Assembly (NCBI GenBank): GCA_937891725.1
Contig: CALAHL010000848.1
Span: 1-12,469 of the forward strand
Direction: 5' to 3'
DNA from: an uncultured Rhodospirillaceae bacterium
Lineage (GTDB): Bacteria; Pseudomonadota; Alphaproteobacteria; Thalassobaculales; Thalassobaculaceae
DNA length: 12,469 bases
Part shown: positions 1-6,072 of the stretch, in pieces
Numbering within the stretch: position 1 is the stretch's first letter
Layout: each line of letters starts with the position of its first letter
Notes under the pieces: model-generated
The model's input: the letters and a program-made list of their open reading frames with translations, nothing else
Databases searched by the model: none
What the model was told of the DNA's origin: nothing
Translations under genes and position numbers: made by a program

Positions 1-3
1 GTA

Positions 4-40
4 TGGGCCCGTTCGGACCGTCAGGATTCGAACGGGCCAT
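4..40 (-). terminator. Hairpin just after flgN, possible terminator
   Basis: A perfect 10-bp inverted repeat, GGCCCGTTCG (6-15) and CGAACGGGCC (29-38), encloses a 13-nt loop. It begins 6 nt after the flgN stop on the minus strand. Its position at the end of flgI-flgJ-flgN suits a transcription terminator or an mRNA 3'-end stabiliser. Only five bases beyond the stem are in the window and none is part of a T-run, so an intrinsic terminator cannot be confirmed. Confidence 0.5.
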
Positions 41-44
41 GCCG

Positions 45-494
45 CTATGTGGTTCGGTTGATCGCGAACGAGCCGGCATTGCTGGACTTATAGGCGCCGT
101 AACCGCGGATCGGTTTGCCCGGGGAGGTCGGTGTTTGGCCCTGGATGCCACGCGCCTTCTTCACCCCGTCGATAATCATTTTGACCGCACGGTCGGTGGC
201 ATCCTGGGCCGCTTTCAGCGCCAGCATGTTTTCAGACAATGCCTCGCGGAAGCGGGCATACAAGGTCCGCAGTGCACCGCGTTCCTCAACACTCAGCGCG
301 GAAAGGACGGTGGCGTCTTTCCGCAGCTCGGTCTGGCATTGGTCATAGGCCTTGCCCATAATGGCTTTGTGCTGTTGGAGTTCCTCAAGCTTGCTGTAGT
401 CGCGTGCCTTAAGCACGTCGATTTCGCGGCGCATCAGGGTCATCAACTGCGTCATTGTATCCACAAACTGCTCAACAATATTACGCGTTGCCAT
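45..494 (-). CDS. flgN: FlgN-type flagellar export chaperone
   Basis: A 149-aa, mostly helical, cytoplasmic protein. FlgN-family chaperones bind the hook-filament junction proteins FlgK and FlgL and deliver them to the flagellar export gate. The visible support is overall family shape: long amphipathic helices over about residues 3-55 and 65-115, with a flexible tail rich in Gly, Ser and Pro. The last gene of an flgI-flgJ operon is a usual place for flgN in alphaproteobacteria. The ATG at 494 is preferred. It overlaps the flgJ stop in a TGATG arrangement, and an AGGAGGT Shine-Dalgarno inside the flgJ 3' end lies 7 nt upstream. A GTG three bases earlier is possible and would add one residue. 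FlgN sequences diverge strongly, so the assignment rests partly on position and could be wrong in detail, but a flagellar chaperone-like role is likely. Confidence 0.78.
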   Translation of the reverse strand: MATRNIVEQFVDTMTQLMTLMRREIDVLKARDYSKLEELQQHKAIMGKAYDQCQTELRKDATVLSALSVEERGALRTLYARFREALSENMLALKAAQDATDRAVKMIIDGVKKARGIQGQTPTSPGKPIRGYGAYKSSNAGSFAINRTT

Positions 495-847
495 CACTTA
501 ACCTCCTGAAGTTGAAATAGTTCCCGTTCGATCACACTGGCGATCCCGATGCCGCCACGACCTGCGATCGACTTGCTGATTTCGTCGAGATAGTGGGTTT
601 TCCAAACGCCCTCGGCCGAGCCGCCCCCGAACATGCCTTCACCGTTCCCGATGTTCTTGAACATATGCGAGACCATCTGACTGATGAACGTTGCCTCGAA
701 GCTCACAGCGGCTTTGCGGATTTGTTCCCGGTTGCCGGACTGAGTGGCAGCGTCGATCGCGGCGCGCTGATTGGCGCTTGCGTTGGCGGCGCGGGCCAGA
801 TCCATCTGGCCGACACCGGGCATGTCCATTTGGGAGAGGCTGGTCAT
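494..847 (-). CDS. flgJ: FlgJ rod-binding protein (no muramidase domain)
   Basis: A 117-aa protein matching only the N-terminal rod-binding half of enterobacterial FlgJ. Residues about 46-104 carry the family signature: KAAVSFEATFISQMVSHMFK, then a Gly-rich GMFGGGSAEGVW stretch, then a YLDEISKSIAGRGGIGIA-like helix. This domain acts as a scaffold for polymerisation of the rod in the periplasm. The peptidoglycan-hydrolase domain found at the C-terminus in gamma-proteobacteria is absent. That is normal in alphaproteobacteria, where a separate lytic transglycosylase (not in this window) does that work. There is no signal peptide, which fits export through the flagellar apparatus. It starts 24 bp after the flgI stop, with an AGGA motif 8 nt before the ATG, and its last codons contain the ribosome-binding site of flgN. 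All three genes therefore look co-transcribed and translationally linked. Confidence 0.9.
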   Translation of the reverse strand: MTSLSQMDMPGVGQMDLARAANASANQRAAIDAATQSGNREQIRKAAVSFEATFISQMVSHMFKNIGNGEGMFGGGSAEGVWKTHYLDEISKSIAGRGGIGIASVIERELFQLQEVK

Positions 848-871
848 GGTGGTTATCCTTGCCGTCTGGCC

Positions 872-2002
872 TTAGAGAACTTCGAGTTCGGCTTGCAGGG
901 CGCCGGCCGCTTTGATCGTCTGCAGGATCGAGATCATGTCGCGCGGGCCGACCCCCAGGGCGTTCAGACCGTCCACCAACTGCTGGAGCGTCACGCTTTC
1001 CGAGAGGATGCTCAGGCGGTTGTCACTATCGTCGTCGATCTCGATCTGGGTCCTCGGAACCGTCACCGTGTCACCGGTTTCAGAGAACGGCTGCGGTTGG
1101 CTGACCTGTGCGGTCTCGGTGATCCGGATCGTCAGATTGCCCTGGGCAATAGCCACCGTGCTGATCCGGACATTCTCACCAATCACGATCACGCCGGTCT
1201 GCTCGTCGATCACCACCTTGGCAATGTTGTCCGGTGTGACCCGCAATTGCTCTATATCGGTGACTAGGCCGACCGCGTTGTTCCGATAGGCGTCCGGGAT
1301 CACCATGCGGACCGTACCGCTATCAGAGGGTTGGGCCACCGGCCCGCCCAGGAAGGTGTTGATTGCCCGGGCGATCCGACGTGATGTGGTGAAGTCCGGG
1401 TTCCGGAGCGACAGACGGACGGTTTCCATCTGATTCATGTCGAACGGAACTTCGCGTTCCACGATGGCACCGTTCGAGATCCGTCCCGCAGTCGGAACAC
1501 CTCTCGTCACGGTCTCCGCAGCGCCACCGGCTGAGAAGCCGCTTACCGCAACAGGGCCTTGGGCAACCGCGTAGACCTCGCCATCCGCGCCAACCAGCGG
1601 CGTGACCAGCAGCTGGCCGCCGAGGAGGCTTTCCGAGTCGCCGATGGCGGAAATCGTGACGTCGATCCGAGTGCCCTGATTTGAAAACGGGGGCAGAATT
1701 GCGGTGACCATGACCGCGGCCACGTTATCGGTGTCCAGATCGTCGTCGCGGGCGTTCACACCAAGACGCTCCAGCATGCCGACCAAGCTCTCTCTGGTGA
1801 AGATCGCGCTGTCCAGACTGTCGCCGGTGCCGTTCAGGCCAACCACCAGGCCGTAACCGATCAGCAGATTCTCTCGAACACCTTCGAAATCCACGATGTC
1901 CTTGATCCGGGTCTGGGCCGAAACTGGAGCTGCAGCCAAGATCAAGGAGATACCCAGCGTTGTCGCCGCCAGTGTGGTGAGGATTTTGCCTAGCTTGATC
2001 AT
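872..2002 (-). CDS. flgI: FlgI flagellar P-ring protein
   Basis: A 376-aa periplasmic protein that forms the P-ring around the rod in the peptidoglycan layer. A Sec signal peptide covers residues 1-29 (basic MIKLGK start, hydrophobic core, VSA cleavage site before Q30). The mature part opens with the near-invariant P-ring signature RIKDIVDFEGVRENLLIGYG followed by LVVGLNGTGDS. The end, GVGPRDMISILQTIKAAGAL, is the usual FlgI C-terminus. The reading frame stays open upstream to 2158, but those extra residues are not family-like and the ATG at 2002 directly precedes the signal peptide. An AGGATAGAG ribosome site sits upstream of this ATG. In the flagellum FlgI needs FlgA (encoded at 4138-5166) for assembly. 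A sigma-54-type promoter lies about 60 bp upstream, and flgJ and flgN follow closely. Confidence 0.97.
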   Translation of the reverse strand: MIKLGKILTTLAATTLGISLILAAAPVSAQTRIKDIVDFEGVRENLLIGYGLVVGLNGTGDSLDSAIFTRESLVGMLERLGVNARDDDLDTDNVAAVMVTAILPPFSNQGTRIDVTISAIGDSESLLGGQLLVTPLVGADGEVYAVAQGPVAVSGFSAGGAAETVTRGVPTAGRISNGAIVEREVPFDMNQMETVRLSLRNPDFTTSRRIARAINTFLGGPVAQPSDSGTVRMVIPDAYRNNAVGLVTDIEQLRVTPDNIAKVVIDEQTGVIVIGENVRISTVAIAQGNLTIRITETAQVSQPQPFSETGDTVTVPRTQIEIDDDSDNRLSILSESVTLQQLVDGLNALGVGPRDMISILQTIKAAGALQAELEVL

Positions 2003-2062
2003 CGCTCTATCCTGCGGTGTCAGTGGTTTCTTACCGGTGTGATCCGATCTCTGGAACAGATA

Positions 2063-2078
2063 TGCGAGAACTGTGCCA
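2063..2078 (-). promoter_or_regulatory. Sigma-54 (RpoN) promoter for flgI-flgJ-flgN
   Basis: On the minus strand the sequence reads TGGCAC-AGTTC-TCGCA. The invariant GG and GC are separated by exactly 10 bases, as in the sigma-54 consensus TGGCAC-N5-TTGCA, with one mismatch in the -12 block. Transcription would start near 2052, about 50 nt before the flgI ATG. Sigma-54 promoters activated by FlbD drive late basal-body genes in Caulobacter, so both placement and gene class fit. Confidence 0.78.
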
Positions 2079-2102
2079 ACATTGCCTGCTTGAATGACCG
2101 CC

Positions 2103-2111
2103 AAAAAAAAA
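2103..2111. repeat. A9 homopolymer in the flgI/fliX spacer
   Basis: Nine consecutive A residues on the plus strand lie between the flgI sigma-54 promoter and the GANTC inverted repeat near fliX. The surrounding DNA is GC-rich, so the tract stands out. It could bend or stiffen DNA between an enhancer and the promoter, or it may be a neutral slippage tract. Confidence 0.5.
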
Positions 2112-2150
2112 CCTCGTTTCTGGGGGCCGCATTGGGGCATCGAAACACAG

Positions 2151-2182
2151 CGAGTCACATGTTATATATTACTGGTGATTCG
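2151..2182. promoter_or_regulatory. GANTC-containing inverted repeat upstream of fliX and flgI
   Basis: CGAGTCAC (2151-2158) and GTGATTCG (2175-2182) form an imperfect inverted repeat, with one mismatch in 8 bp, around an AT-rich 16-bp centre. Each arm holds a GANTC site, the target of the alphaproteobacterial methylase CcrM. The 9-mer GGTGATTCG also occurs once in the flgF/fliL control region, again as the right arm of an inverted repeat. The element is about 100-130 bp upstream of the predicted flgI transcription start, a normal distance for an enhancer of a sigma-54 promoter, and it overlaps the fliX leader. The binding protein is unknown; FlbD is an inferred candidate. Confidence 0.45.
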
Positions 2183-2200
2183 AGGGGTTATGGCCACGCT

Positions 2201-2617
2201 ATGAAGATTGACCCGACCAAGGTCGCCGGGGTGTCGCAAACGCGGCGGTCCGATAAATCCAAAAAAGCCGGTTCGTCGGCGTTCAGCGATTTGTTGGGCG
2301 AGACGTCGGACACTGGGTCCGCGCGTCAAACTTCGGCGACCCAAAATGTCGAACATGTCTTTGCGGCTCAAGAGGTTGGTGATCGGGAAGGCAGTGCGCG
2401 GAAGGCGCGCGAACGCGCCGAAGAGATGTTGGAGAAGCTTGAGGATATCCGAACCGGTCTGTTGTTGGGCGGGATCCCGACGGACAAGCTCAAGCAGCTC
2501 GCACTCGTCGCCCGTCAGCAGCGGGAGGAGTTCACCGATCCCCGGCTCACAGAAATCCTTAACGATATTGAGCTCCGCGCGCGTGTCGAATTGGCCAAAT
2601 ACGACCCATCATCTTAA
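2201..2617 (+). CDS. fliX: FliX flagellar assembly regulator
   Basis: A 138-aa protein of the alphaproteobacterial FliX family. In Caulobacter, FliX couples completion of the early flagellar structure to activation of the sigma-54 activator FlbD, and it influences P-ring assembly. The conserved C-terminal half is present: a helix at about residues 65-85, then RTGLLLGGIPTDKLKQLALV and a final helix EILNDIELRARVELAKY. The N-terminal 60 residues are Ser/Thr-rich and low in complexity, as is usual. FliX divergent from flgI is the order known in Caulobacter. The ATG at 2201 gives the family-like MKIDPTK start. In-frame starts at 2159 and 2039 would add residues that do not look family-like. The GAGGGG motif at 2182-2187 is 13 nt away, longer than optimal. 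A four-codon mini-ORF starting at 2190 ends with a TGA overlapping the fliX ATG. Confidence 0.88.
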   Translation: MKIDPTKVAGVSQTRRSDKSKKAGSSAFSDLLGETSDTGSARQTSATQNVEHVFAAQEVGDREGSARKARERAEEMLEKLEDIRTGLLLGGIPTDKLKQLALVARQQREEFTDPRLTEILNDIELRARVELAKYDPSS

Positions 2618-2648
2618 ATTTGTCACGAATTCAGTGCCTTAGGAGCGC

Positions 2649-2677
2649 TTGCAGGCGCGCGGGGGCGAACATATACT
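2649..2677 (+). promoter_or_regulatory. Sigma-70-type promoter for dksA
   Basis: A -10-like TATACT (2672-2677, five of six consensus bases) lies 17 bp after a weak -35-like TTGCAG (2649-2654). The start would be near 2684, giving a leader of about 64 nt before the dksA ATG. Located 32 bp after fliX, it would let dksA be expressed independently of flagellar control. This is a consensus match read by eye only. Confidence 0.42.
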
Positions 2678-2747
2678 CCGCGCCGTTTCCGGGGGTGGAA
2701 ATGCGGGAAAGCCCCCAGTTGTCTTGCTATCCGCGTGGAGGCTCTGG

Positions 2748-3164
2748 ATGCGCGTCACCCTGCCGCCGGACTACGCTCCGTCGGACGACGAAGAGTTCAT
2801 GAACGCCTATCAGCTTGAGTATTTCCGCCAGAAGCTGCTGCGCTGGCGGGCGGAGCTGGTCCAAGAGGCGACCGACACCCTTAGCAATCTGACCGAACAG
2901 AATTTGCAGCAACCTGACATGGCTGATCGGGCCTCACTCGAAACCGAACATGCAATTGAATTGCGGACTCGGGATCGGGAGAGGAAGCTGATCAGCAAGA
3001 TCGACTCGGCCCTCAAACGGATCGAGGATGGCAGCTATGGCTATTGCGAGGAGACCGATGAGCCGATCGCGCTTCGTCGCCTTGAAGCCCGTCCGATCGC
3101 GACGCTGAGTCTGGAAGCCCAGGAACGGCACGAGCGGATGGAGCGGACCCATCGGGATGAGTAG
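2748..3164 (+). CDS. dksA: DksA, RNA polymerase-binding transcription factor
   Basis: A 138-aa DksA. This protein inserts a coiled coil into the RNA polymerase secondary channel and, with ppGpp, adjusts promoter output in the stringent response. The alphaproteobacterial start MRVTLPPDYAPSDDEEFM is followed by QLEYFRQKLLRWRAEL (first coil helix). Next come the tip residues D57-x2-D60-R-A62, equivalent to the functional D71/D74/A76 tip of E. coli DksA, the return helix ELRTRDRERKLISKID, and the globular end RRLEARPIATLSLEAQERHE. Only one of the four zinc-finger cysteines remains (C100). The other three positions are T103, S121 and A124, so the domain cannot hold zinc in the usual way. The ATG at 2748 has a TGGAGG site 6 nt upstream. 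The frame is open from 2649 but the extra N-terminus is not family-like. Its place between flagellar operons may be conserved synteny rather than a flagellar function. Confidence 0.95.
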   Translation: MRVTLPPDYAPSDDEEFMNAYQLEYFRQKLLRWRAELVQEATDTLSNLTEQNLQQPDMADRASLETEHAIELRTRDRERKLISKIDSALKRIEDGSYGYCEETDEPIALRRLEARPIATLSLEAQERHERMERTHRDE

Positions 3165-3185
3165 CAGCGGTCGAATTGACCGCTG
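3165..3185 (+). terminator. First hairpin after dksA
   Basis: A perfect 8-bp inverted repeat, CAGCGGTC and GACCGCTG, with a 5-nt loop starts at the base after the dksA stop codon. There is no T-run, so it is more likely an mRNA 3'-end protector or part of a tandem termination region than a terminator on its own. Confidence 0.4.
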
Positions 3186-3203
3186 AAAGATCGATGCAGA
3201 CTG

Positions 3204-3239
3204 GAAAGGCCGCCCGTTTTGGGCGGCCTTTCGCGTTTT
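3204..3239 (+). terminator. Rho-independent-type terminator of dksA
   Basis: A perfect 12-bp GC-rich stem, GAAAGGCCGCCC (3204-3215) with GGGCGGCCTTTC (3221-3232), has loop GTTTT and is followed by GCGTTTT. It lies 40 nt after dksA and 68 nt past the end of the convergent flgH. The T-tract is short and offset, so termination strength is uncertain, but the stem is the strongest in the window. There is no T-tract in the flgH direction. Confidence 0.75.
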
Positions 3240-3299
3240 GGCGGGCTCTCCGTGAGGGCGGAGGAGAGGAGGGAGTGCCTCGCCGAAGTCCTTCCGTCC

Positions 3300-4076
3300 T
3301 TAGAAGGGCATGATCACGTCGAGGACCTGGCTGCCGTAGCGCGGCTGCTGCACATCGGTCAGCTGACCGCGTCCGCCATAGGAGATCCGCGCTTCCGCCA
3401 TCTGGTCGTAGTTGATGGTGTTGGTGGATGCAATGTCCTGGGGGCGGATCACGCCGCCCACGACAATCTCACGGACTTCGAAGTTGACCCGGACCTCTTG
3501 CCGTCCGTACAGGACAAGATTGCCGTTCGGCAATTTCTGCGTGATGACGCCGGCGACCCGAAGATTGATTTCTTCCTCACGACCAACAACGCCCGACCCG
3601 ACATTGCTGGTATTGGAGCCGAGACTGAGCAGGTTGTCGCCGGTCACGGCTTCCGGGAAGACCTGGCCGAGCGCGCTTTCGTAACCGAAGAAGCCGCCCA
3701 GGTTCGCCGCATCGCTGTTGGCCCGTGTCCGCGTGGTGGTGTTGCTGACATCGGCTGTATCGTTGATCTCGACCACCACGGTGATGATATCGCCGACGTC
3801 GCTGGCCCGCTGGTCCTTGAAGAACGCGCGGCTGCCTTCCTGCCAGAGCGAATTCGCCTGTCGAGTCGCGACCCGGGGGGCCGGCATCGGCATCGAAACC
3901 GGCTGATATCCGGCCTGATCCGTCGGATCTGCGATCTTGGTCATCTCTGGTGCCTGGCCGATATTCGCCAGCCGATCCATGGCACTGCATCCTGAAAGGG
4001 TGATCATCGACAGGGCGATCACTGCGGAGACGCGTGCCATACGAGGCAGGTCTTTTGAGCACTGTGTCTGTGACAT
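3300..4076 (-). CDS. flgH: FlgH flagellar L-ring lipoprotein
   Basis: A 258-aa outer-membrane lipoprotein that forms the L-ring around the distal rod. The lipoprotein signal ends in the lipobox LSGC with the lipidated cysteine at residue 30. Family motifs follow: SLWQEGSRAFFKDQRASDVG (the region where FlgH normally reads SLW...FFxDxRAxxVGD), DIITVVVEINDTADVSNTT, the INLRVAGVITQKLPNGNLVL strand block, GRQEVRVNFEVREIVVGGVI, RPQDI, and a C-terminal QVLDVIMPF. The ATG at 4076 has GGAGGATAGA directly upstream. An in-frame ATG at 4112 lacks a good ribosome site and would put an Arg-rich stretch before the signal. It is the last gene of flgF-flgG-flgA-flgH. A 16-bp GC palindrome lies in the spacer between flgA and this gene. 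Confidence 0.96.
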   Translation of the reverse strand: MSQTQCSKDLPRMARVSAVIALSMITLSGCSAMDRLANIGQAPEMTKIADPTDQAGYQPVSMPMPAPRVATRQANSLWQEGSRAFFKDQRASDVGDIITVVVEINDTADVSNTTTRTRANSDAANLGGFFGYESALGQVFPEAVTGDNLLSLGSNTSNVGSGVVGREEEINLRVAGVITQKLPNGNLVLYGRQEVRVNFEVREIVVGGVIRPQDIASTNTINYDQMAEARISYGGRGQLTDVQQPRYGSQVLDVIMPF

Positions 4077-4089
4077 TCTATCCTCCATC

Positions 4090-4105
4090 CGCGCCCGCGG
4101 GCGCG
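4090..4105. repeat. 16-bp GC palindrome in the flgA-flgH spacer
   Basis: CGCGCCCGCGGGCGCG is a perfect palindrome between the flgA stop and the flgH ribosome-binding site. In RNA it can fold into a short, very stable hairpin that ends a few bases before GGAGGA. It could attenuate readthrough, protect an mRNA end, or tune flgH translation. In DNA of this GC content some such palindromes arise by chance. Confidence 0.45.
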
Positions 4106-4137
4106 TCCTCATTGTGGTAGCCGTCGTTCTCCGGCCC

Positions 4138-5166
4138 TCACCGGATCTGCGCGTATTGCGCAGGGCGAACGATCACTGTGTCTGGGCTTGCGACTTGAGC
4201 TTCGACGGTCCTGCGGCTTTGGGAGTTGCGCACGCGGATCACGTCGCCCCGTGCACCCCTCTGTAAGGCGCTACCGCGCGCCGTCAGGGTCATTTTTCCG
4301 TTCTGGAGCAGAATGGTGACCACGTCGCCCTTCTGCACCAGGTAGTCCGGGACCACGTCGGTCATCCGGATCGGCTGACCGCTAGCGATCGGGCGCCTTG
4401 GGGTTTGACCCACCAACTCGCCGAGCTGGGAAATTGCCGTGGTGGTGGCGCGCCGGGTCGAGACCCGCTGCCAAGCAATATCGCGCTCGGCAATGATTTC
4501 ACCCGGCATCATGTGCCGGTTCAGAACTGGCAAATCCACCATGGCCTCCACCCGACCTGCGACCTCGACCTGGCGTCCGGAAGCACCGGCAGCGGTCAGG
4601 GTTGCGCGGAACCGGTTAGAGCGCGCGTCGAAATCCAAATTGCTGACGATGACTTGGAGATCTTCGCCCGCGGGCACATGCAGATCCAACGACCGTTCGA
4701 ACACGCTCACGTCGAAGTCCCCGCCGATATACTGCTCGGCAATGGCACCCGAGATGGCCCGTTCCACCACCGACATCGGGATCGACTGGCTGTCACGGGT
4801 GACCACCGTCCCCTGATTTGGATCTGATGGTGCCCAGTAAAGCTTGGCCTGACGGGTGATATGGCTCAGCTGACGTGCGCTGAAGGCCAGGGTCGATCCC
4901 GGCGCCGGAGCGTCCGAGATCGCCATGTCCTGGGTGAACGGGACATTGGTGAAGAGATCCGAAAGGTAGACCTGGTCGCCCGCCACATTTGCCCGCTGCT
5001 TCAGGATCAACGGGGCGGCGGGCGCACCGGTGTCGACCGCATTGCCTGCGAGAGCTTGCCGGCTGTCGCCGATCGCGGCCGTCAGGGCCAAGGCCGCGAC
5101 CAGGCCTGCGAGCAGGGCGCTGGAGCGTTTGGTCCGTCCGGCGCCGGTGGTGGGTTGCGTGATCAT
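4138..5166 (-). CDS. flgA: FlgA P-ring assembly chaperone
   Basis: A 342-aa periplasmic chaperone that assists polymerisation of FlgI into the P-ring. Residues 1-40 form a Sec signal peptide with an ALA cleavage site. The middle (about 50-210) is a poorly conserved N-terminal region. A SAF domain spans about residues 211-273: DLPVLNRHMMPGEIIAERDI, then the GQTPRRPIASGQPIRMTDV block. The C-terminal FlgA domain at about 275-336 has LVQKGDVVTILLQNGKMTLT and RGARGDVIRVRN, both typical. The length is above the short enterobacterial form (about 220 aa) but usual for alphaproteobacterial FlgA with an extended N-terminal part. The start at 5166 is preceded by a purine-rich GGAGGGAG about 9 nt upstream, and the gene begins 25 bp after the flgG stop. 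FlgA, FlgG and FlgH act on the same structure, which supports one operon. Confidence 0.93.
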   Translation of the reverse strand: MITQPTTGAGRTKRSSALLAGLVAALALTAAIGDSRQALAGNAVDTGAPAAPLILKQRANVAGDQVYLSDLFTNVPFTQDMAISDAPAPGSTLAFSARQLSHITRQAKLYWAPSDPNQGTVVTRDSQSIPMSVVERAISGAIAEQYIGGDFDVSVFERSLDLHVPAGEDLQVIVSNLDFDARSNRFRATLTAAGASGRQVEVAGRVEAMVDLPVLNRHMMPGEIIAERDIAWQRVSTRRATTTAISQLGELVGQTPRRPIASGQPIRMTDVVPDYLVQKGDVVTILLQNGKMTLTARGSALQRGARGDVIRVRNSQSRRTVEAQVASPDTVIVRPAQYAQIR

Positions 5167-5191
5167 CTCTCGGCTCCCTCCGTTTTGGCGG

Positions 5192-5977
5192 TTAGCGGAC
5201 GTTGTTGATGGTGGACATCATCTGATCCGAGGTCTCGATGACCTTGGAGTTCAACTCGTAGGCGCGCTGAGCCGTGATCAGGTTGGTAATCTCTTGAACC
5301 GGATCCACGTTCGAGGACTCAACGAACCCCTGCTGGATGCTGCCGAAGCCGATACCGCCAGGAACACCGGTATTGGCGGCACCCGAGGCGACGGTTTCAA
5401 GCAACAGGTTTTGCCCGATTGCATTCAGGCCGGCCACGTTCTGGAAGGTGGCGAGCTGCAGCTGACCGACATTGGTCTCGTTGATCTGGCCATCGATCTG
5501 GGCGAAGACCTGCCCGCTCTCGTTGATGGTCACGGAGATCGCATCGGCTGGTATGCTGATGCCGGGCTGAACCTGGTACCCGTCGGGGGTCACCAGTGTG
5601 CCGTTCTGGTCCAGCTGCAGAGAGCCTGCCCGGCTGTAGCCGGTGGTGCCGTTCGGCAGGTCGATCTGTAGGAAGCCTTCGCCTCTGATTGCAATGTCGA
5701 ACTCGTTGCCGGTGGAGATCAGCGATCCCTGCTCGTTGATCCGATAGGTGGCGGCCGTCTTGACGCCGACGCCCAGCTGAATGCCTGACGGAACGGTCGT
5801 TCCTGCGTCGGAGGAATTGGTGCCGACCCGGCGCTGGTCCTGATACAGAAGGTCCTGGAACTCGGCCCGCTGGCGTTTGTAGCCCGTGGTGTTCATGTTG
5901 GAGATGTTGTGGGAGATAACTTCCACGTTCAGGGCCTGAGCCGCCATACCGGTGGCGGCGATGTTGAGTGACTGCAT
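5192..5977 (-). CDS. flgG: FlgG distal rod protein
   Basis: A 261-aa axial protein that builds the distal rod, the drive shaft passing through the P- and L-rings. The full-length family pattern is visible. The N-terminal rod motif SLNIAATGMAAQALNVEVIS is followed by the HNISNMNTTGYKRQRAEFQD signature. The central flagellar-hook domain contains FDIAIRGEGFLQIDLPNGTT and YSRAGSLQLDQNGTLVTPDG. The C-terminal helix is VQEITNLITAQRAYELNSKV. Length matches the normal 260-262 aa. There is no signal peptide, consistent with type III export. AAGGAG sits 7 nt before the ATG. The gene follows flgF after 95 bp, the longest spacer inside this operon, in which no convincing promoter was found. Confidence 0.97.
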   Translation of the reverse strand: MQSLNIAATGMAAQALNVEVISHNISNMNTTGYKRQRAEFQDLLYQDQRRVGTNSSDAGTTVPSGIQLGVGVKTAATYRINEQGSLISTGNEFDIAIRGEGFLQIDLPNGTTGYSRAGSLQLDQNGTLVTPDGYQVQPGISIPADAISVTINESGQVFAQIDGQINETNVGQLQLATFQNVAGLNAIGQNLLLETVASGAANTGVPGGIGFGSIQQGFVESSNVDPVQEITNLITAQRAYELNSKVIETSDQMMSTINNVR

Positions 5978-6072
5978 GGTCTTCTCCTTGATCGGCGGTG
6001 CCGGTGGTCCGGTGCGCCGTTTCCTCTCCGGTGATCGTCCGGGGGCCTAGTGCCACCCGATCGCCGTCCTCG

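Noticed and set aside
1..40. GTTCGAATCC on the minus strand resembles a tRNA T-loop
   Set aside because: No acceptor, D or anticodon arms can be built around it; the sequence is explained by the 10-bp hairpin after flgN.
2052..2066. TGGAAC...TGCG on the plus strand as a sigma-54 promoter for fliX
   Set aside because: The GG-GC spacing is 9, not 10, and the -24 block is poor.
2003..2158. N-terminal extension of FlgI to an ATG at 2158
   Set aside because: It would place 52 unrelated residues before a normal signal peptide and run through the sigma-54 promoter.
2142..2170. TATATT upstream of fliX as a -10 element
   Set aside because: No acceptable -35 partner at 16-18 bp (GAAACA only), and the AT-rich stretch is the centre of the GANTC inverted repeat. 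The fliX promoter remains unidentified.
3219..3995. A 258-codon plus-strand frame opposite flgH
   Set aside because: flgH is certain on the other strand, and this frame starts inside the dksA terminator.
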